The translations under genes were made by a program, and so were the position numbers. A model generated the notes under the pieces. That model did no database searches. It was not told where the DNA came from and was given only the letters and a program-made list of their open reading frames with translations. From positions 1 through 33,178 of the forward strand of contig JASJQH010006953.1 of NCBI GenBank assembly GCA_040143965.1: 33,178 bases of DNA, written 5' to 3'. Numbering within the stretch: the stretch's first letter is position 1; every line of letters begins with the position of its first letter. Below, piece after piece: positions 29,799 through 33,178 of this stretch. The stretch comes from Basidiobolus ranarum. Lineage: Eukaryota; Basidiobolomycota; Basidiobolomycetes; Basidiobolales.

Positions 29799-31356
29799 CT
29801 AATGTTTTCCATACCTATCCTCATTATCTGGGGTAGGAAACATAGGTGCGCTATTGAATCCTCCTTGGGCGTAAGGTGGATGGGGAATTGAAAACGGACT
29901 TGGTTCATTGATGTATTCTTCAGGCATGGGCATACCCATTCCCCCTCCCATTCCGCCATATGAGGGTTCTCTTATTCCAGTTCGGAAATTAGTAGGCTCT
30001 GGAAAGGGCGTAGGAAATCCTACGTACGCATCTGGCATGGATGTAGATCCAAAGCCACCTGAACCTTCTGACATATTCCCTAGCATCCCACTCCAACCGG
30101 GCATCTAATGTAGTGCATAAATTATCTAAACCCATCGACTCATTTAGACAAAAAGAAAACTTACTTGAGGTAAGTGATGCTGTGTTCCGTTCGCAGATCC
30201 ATATCTACCTCCACTTGGCTGAGTATGATTGCTAGGCTGGGCCAAGTTCAAACCATAAGGAGGGGATGAACATGGGGTAGTCGCTTGATTGGGCACAGGA
30301 GGCGAGTATTGTGATGGCCTATTTAGGATCGGTTGGGCGCTTTGTTGTGACGGGATAGTTGAAATAGGTGGTGAGTATTGCTGCTGGGGTGGACGAGGGT
30401 GCGACTGTGACGATTGTTGGACAGTAGGCTGTTCTACGGACATGGCTGGATGAACGTGCGGTGGAAATTGACTCAATGAGCCTGAAGCTGGAAGCGAGTT
30501 AGGGTTTAGTTGATTTGGTGGCAGTGAAGGGACAGATGTTTCTTGTGGGTGGGGTTTTATAGGTGGACTGATAGATGCGAAGGTCTGCTTAGACTGTTTC
30601 CCTTGCAAACCCGGTTGGGGAGCTAGGCTGGGAACGGCTTCGTTTCTTACTGGATTATGAGAAGTGGGAGTCACAACTGGATTCATTTGCTGTATTTTGG
30701 TGACGTTGGTATTGTTTGCGATGTGATCAGGTGAAGGAGCATTGAAAGACTCGATAGGTTTCCCTGGTGACTGTTTCACATTGAGGTTGTTGGGTACTGG
30801 GGCAAAAAAAGTGGGTTTCTTTACTGGGTCGAATGGTTTATGCGAGCCATCCTAATTACAAAGCGTTTAATATAGCCCCATAGAGAATATAATATCAAAT
30901 TAACCTACCGCTGGAAAGTAAGTAAACTCCATGTAAATTTCACCGGCAGGAGAGCCTTTGTTCTTCAGTGGAAACCAAGCTTTTAAAAACAAAGCGAATT
31001 CATATTTAGCTGAAGTAAAAAGTTTAAAAAAATCAAAAATAAGACGAACCATCATGAGTATGTTGCTCCAGTATTTTCTTTAGTTCTATCACCAATTCGC
31101 CAATGTAAGCGTGTGATCTTAAGTTTTCATCATAACACTGAATACCCAATTTCTCACGACCTTCTACGATATTAAAAGAAATAGCTTCGTTCCAAACTGG
31201 CTTCTGACCTCCGTTATTATCTGCTTTTATGCGCTGAGTAGTAGCATTGTACTCAAACTGTAAAAAGGGATCTTGTTTTCCAATCTTCTGCACCACAATT
31301 AGGTCACGACCGCTACAACACTTGACCTCCAATACACCTTTCACTTTCGTAGTCAT
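29799..31356 (-). CDS. C2-domain protein, Inn1/Fic1-like (cytokinesis)
   Basis: The protein has 456 aa from four exons on the minus strand: 31356-31050, 30979-30909, 30851-30165, 30104-29799. Residues 1 to about 125 form a C2 domain: GVLEVKCCSGRDLIVVQKI, GKQDPFLQFEY, NNGGQKPVWNEAISFNI, then the last strands AWFPLKNKGSPAGEIYMEFTY in exon 2. This matches fungal Inn1/Fic1-type C2 proteins, which act at the cytokinetic ring and bind SH3 partners. The rest is long and disordered, rich in Pro, Gln and Ser, with many PxxP-like sites (possible SH3 ligands), and ends with a Gly/Met/Pro segment. The start is ATG 31354-31356; an upstream in-frame stretch has no ATG. The last exon has a GT-like donor five codons before its stop, so a further short exon cannot be excluded. 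Confidence 0.8.
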
Positions 31357-31700
31357 TCTCAGTACTGTATTCAAAGTCAATGGGTAATAAAAGTATAGTC
31401 CAAGTTCTGAGAGTAAAGCAGCAAATGTTAAGGCTTAGATAAGGAGTTACTAATTGAAACCTGTAAATCCTTAATCAATATTTATACAATTTCCTTTTAA
31501 GCCAATTACTGTAATTTACGGGTGACATGTGAGGGGCATGGAGGGTTACCTAGGATGAGTTGAGTGGTCAATAGAATATGGTTGACTTGGCACACTAATT
31601 ATAAGCTCAACCAAGAGAATTGTGTAACTATTTATTAATAGTAATTTATGTAATATACATCATCCGATGGCCATATGTTCTTCTCAGCTCGCACCAAGGA
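31357..31700. other. Promoter region of the C2 protein gene
   Basis: About 340 bp of AT-rich sequence upstream of the start on the minus strand. No distinct element or gene is recognised. Confidence 0.4.
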
Positions 31701-32148
31701 ATGGGAATTGGCACTAGTCATTCCAAGATATTGCTGGTATTCATTGGTTGATGTGTTATTTCCCGAGAAAATACTCCACCCTTGGAGTAGCCCACAATGA
31801 GCCCTTCGGAACGAAAGTTATTGACATAATATTCAGTTATCTCTTGAATACTTTGGGCTGGTAAACTGATGAACCGAAGTGCGCAGTAAAAGAGAACCTT
31901 TAGCTTGGTCAATAAGCGGCAGATGAGGTATGTTGTGCTCTAACATGGAAAATCCAACCTCAAGTATTGTACCTTCCAAATGCTATTTTTCCAGTATTAC
32001 CTCTAAATCCATCATTAATTGACTTGGTTTAGTTAGTAATATATGAAAATACCTTAATAAGTACACCAGTAATTTCTACCGCTGTATCTCTATCACAATA
32101 TAGTAAGCTTGGGCAATATCACTTTGTAATTTGGTGCTGGAATATAGA

Positions 32149-32166
32149 TTTCTGAATCTTCAGAAA
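32149..32166. repeat. Perfect inverted repeat, 8-bp arms
   Basis: TTTCTGAA and TTCAGAAA separated by two bases. Confidence 0.75.
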
Positions 32167-32522
32167 TGGCTGACCTATTTTCTATTCACAACCAAGGTCA
32201 AATTGTGGCTGAATTATATATTCTCAGTGTAGATTAGTATTTGATCAAAACTACTCCAATGTTGAAATATATCAATCAAATACTTGATTTCATTGTTGAA
32301 AGCTGTAGGTTGTGGTAGCCAACAAAGGCTTTGGTGTTTAGCTATCTTGGCCTCAAGTAATTTAAATTGAGGGAAAATACTAGCTCAATGATATGCACTT
32401 TGGAACATTCATCCCTTATCCACCTCATCATTATCATGTTCATAGCTACTGTGCATCTCCATTGAGACAGATTTATCAATAGATGAAATCTTCCAATAGT
32501 TCTACTCAAATTTTTTATACCC

Positions 32523-32539
32523 TTAGGGTTAGGGTTAGG
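32523..32539 (+). repeat. Interstitial telomere-like repeat (TTAGGG)
   Basis: Two exact TTAGGG units and a TTAGG partial. Too short to be a telomere; most likely an interstitial scar or chance. Confidence 0.7.
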
Positions 32540-32739
32540 CATTCAGAATCTTTATTGGGAATATCAGATTGTGCTTACAAATTTAATATAGGGAAAGAAC
32601 TATTAATCTTGTGGGGATATATGTACCAAAACTTGGTCAATTGCATGAAAACAGCTTGAGATGGAAAGGGAAATTCATATACTTATATAACTTACACTTC
32701 AATATAGTATTCATAACAACTCAGGTCTGATGGCTGAAA

Positions 32740-32758
32740 TTAAGGCTGCCAGCCTTAA
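32740..32758. repeat. Perfect inverted repeat, 9-bp arms
   Basis: TTAAGGCTG and CAGCCTTAA around a single central C. Confidence 0.8.
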
Positions 32759-32901
32759 CTTTAGTGATTTTTGACTATGGAACTGAAAAAGGGCATCAGT
32801 ATCCTTGAAGCCAACACACTTTTCAGCATGGTTAAAGTAGAAATATTGATGACACCTGGGGCATCTGGATCCTATGCACAGTGTATTCATTCACCACTAG
32901 A

Positions 32902-32945
32902 TTGCCTGAAAGGCAAAGAATGTATCTTTAATATATAAAGATACA
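32902..32945. repeat. Two adjacent hairpins
   Basis: TTGCCT/AGGCAA with a three-base loop at about 32902-32916, then TGTATCTTTA/TAAAGATACA with a five-base loop at 32921-32945. The second has perfect 10-bp arms. Confidence 0.8.
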
Positions 32946-33178
32946 TCTGCATGGCTATATGAGTGTCTACTAGTTGCTGCTATTTGTCCTACTCTATCTC
33001 TTGCTAAAGACTCTTGAGGTGTTCTGTAATTTTCTCTCAGCTAAAGCTGTTGAGAGAGGAGCTTGAATACCAGGGGCATGTTTTTCATTTTCTTTGAGAT
33101 ACTTCTGAAATCCATCTGGCTTATGAATGTTTGCTATCACAAGTGAGGTTGGACAAGCAATAACTGTCTTGCATTCAA

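Larger units (their letters stand above)
31701..33178. other. Gene-poor right end with degenerate coding-like fragments
   Basis: No intact gene is seen. On the minus strand there are short coding-like fragments in several frames: about 60 residues at 31718-31912, a stretch near 32220-32390, one with a C-x2-C-x7-H-x3-C pattern (about 32817-32863), and one at the window edge (about 33010-33177). They are not joined here. The look is of an old, broken element or pseudogene of unknown family that continues beyond the window. Several perfect palindromes and a short telomere-like repeat also lie here. Confidence 0.35.

Noticed and set aside
1-33178. CRISPR arrays, rRNA genes, bacterial-type operons, intact virus-like elements
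   Set aside because: None seen on either strand. The window is ordinary intron-rich fungal nuclear DNA apart from the regions noted.

Overview
The window looks like nuclear DNA from an early-diverging fungus, probably Mucoromycota in the broad sense. It is AT-rich and compact. Nearly every gene is broken by short GT-AG introns: about 66 were modelled, from 45 to 157 nt and mostly 54-82 nt, several with a CTAAC-like branch site. The genes are fungal/opisthokont housekeeping families (Ubp8, Taf10, Atg5, Nnf1, Bmt2, a Fic1/Inn1-like C2 protein, an Atf1-type bZIP). The F-box/LRR protein has the Asn-Pro-Trp N-terminal signature that I associate with Mucoromycota families. Dihydropteridine reductase beside GTP cyclohydrolase I also points to a lineage with tetrahydrobiopterin metabolism. 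The order or genus cannot be fixed from the sequence alone. All coding models read in the standard code. Exon joins were inferred by hand from splice signals, reading phase and remembered family sequences, without cDNA.

Layout, left to right: 3' part of a REXO1/Rex3-type RNA exonuclease (+); SAGA deubiquitinase Ubp8 (+, 13 exons); 60S ribosomal protein uL13/Rpl16 (+); Taf10 (-), divergent from autophagy protein Atg5 (+); kinetochore Nnf1 (+); dihydropteridine reductase (+), tail to tail with GTP cyclohydrolase I (-); the latter divergent from mitochondrial ribosomal protein uL10m (+); rRNA methyltransferase Bmt2 (-), divergent from an intronless F-box/LRR protein (+). A gene-poor pocket of about 2.1 kb (16.7-18.8 kb) follows, holding only a small secreted-protein gene (-) and a four-copy 26-bp tandem repeat. 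Then come an Atf1-like bZIP factor (+), proteasomal/INO80-type deubiquitinase Uch37/UCHL5 (-) divergent from splicing factor SF3A1/Prp21 (+), an intronless PQQ-like propeller protein (-), a two-finger GATA factor (+), and a C2-domain cytokinesis-like protein (-). The last 1.5 kb holds no convincing gene, only degenerate coding-like fragments, palindromes and a short interstitial telomere-like repeat.

Most neighbours are unrelated housekeeping genes sharing short divergent promoters. Functional links worth noting: Ubp8 and Taf10 both belong to the SAGA coactivator and lie 1.4 kb apart; dihydropteridine reductase and GTP cyclohydrolase I both serve pterin metabolism and lie 250 bp apart. A CACGTGA(C) element recurs in several divergent promoters. 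No defence system, CRISPR array, rRNA or tRNA gene was seen. I found no clearly new biological system. The best candidates for follow-up are the pterin gene pair, the isolated secreted protein with its repeat-bearing surroundings, the shared promoter element and the unexplained right end.
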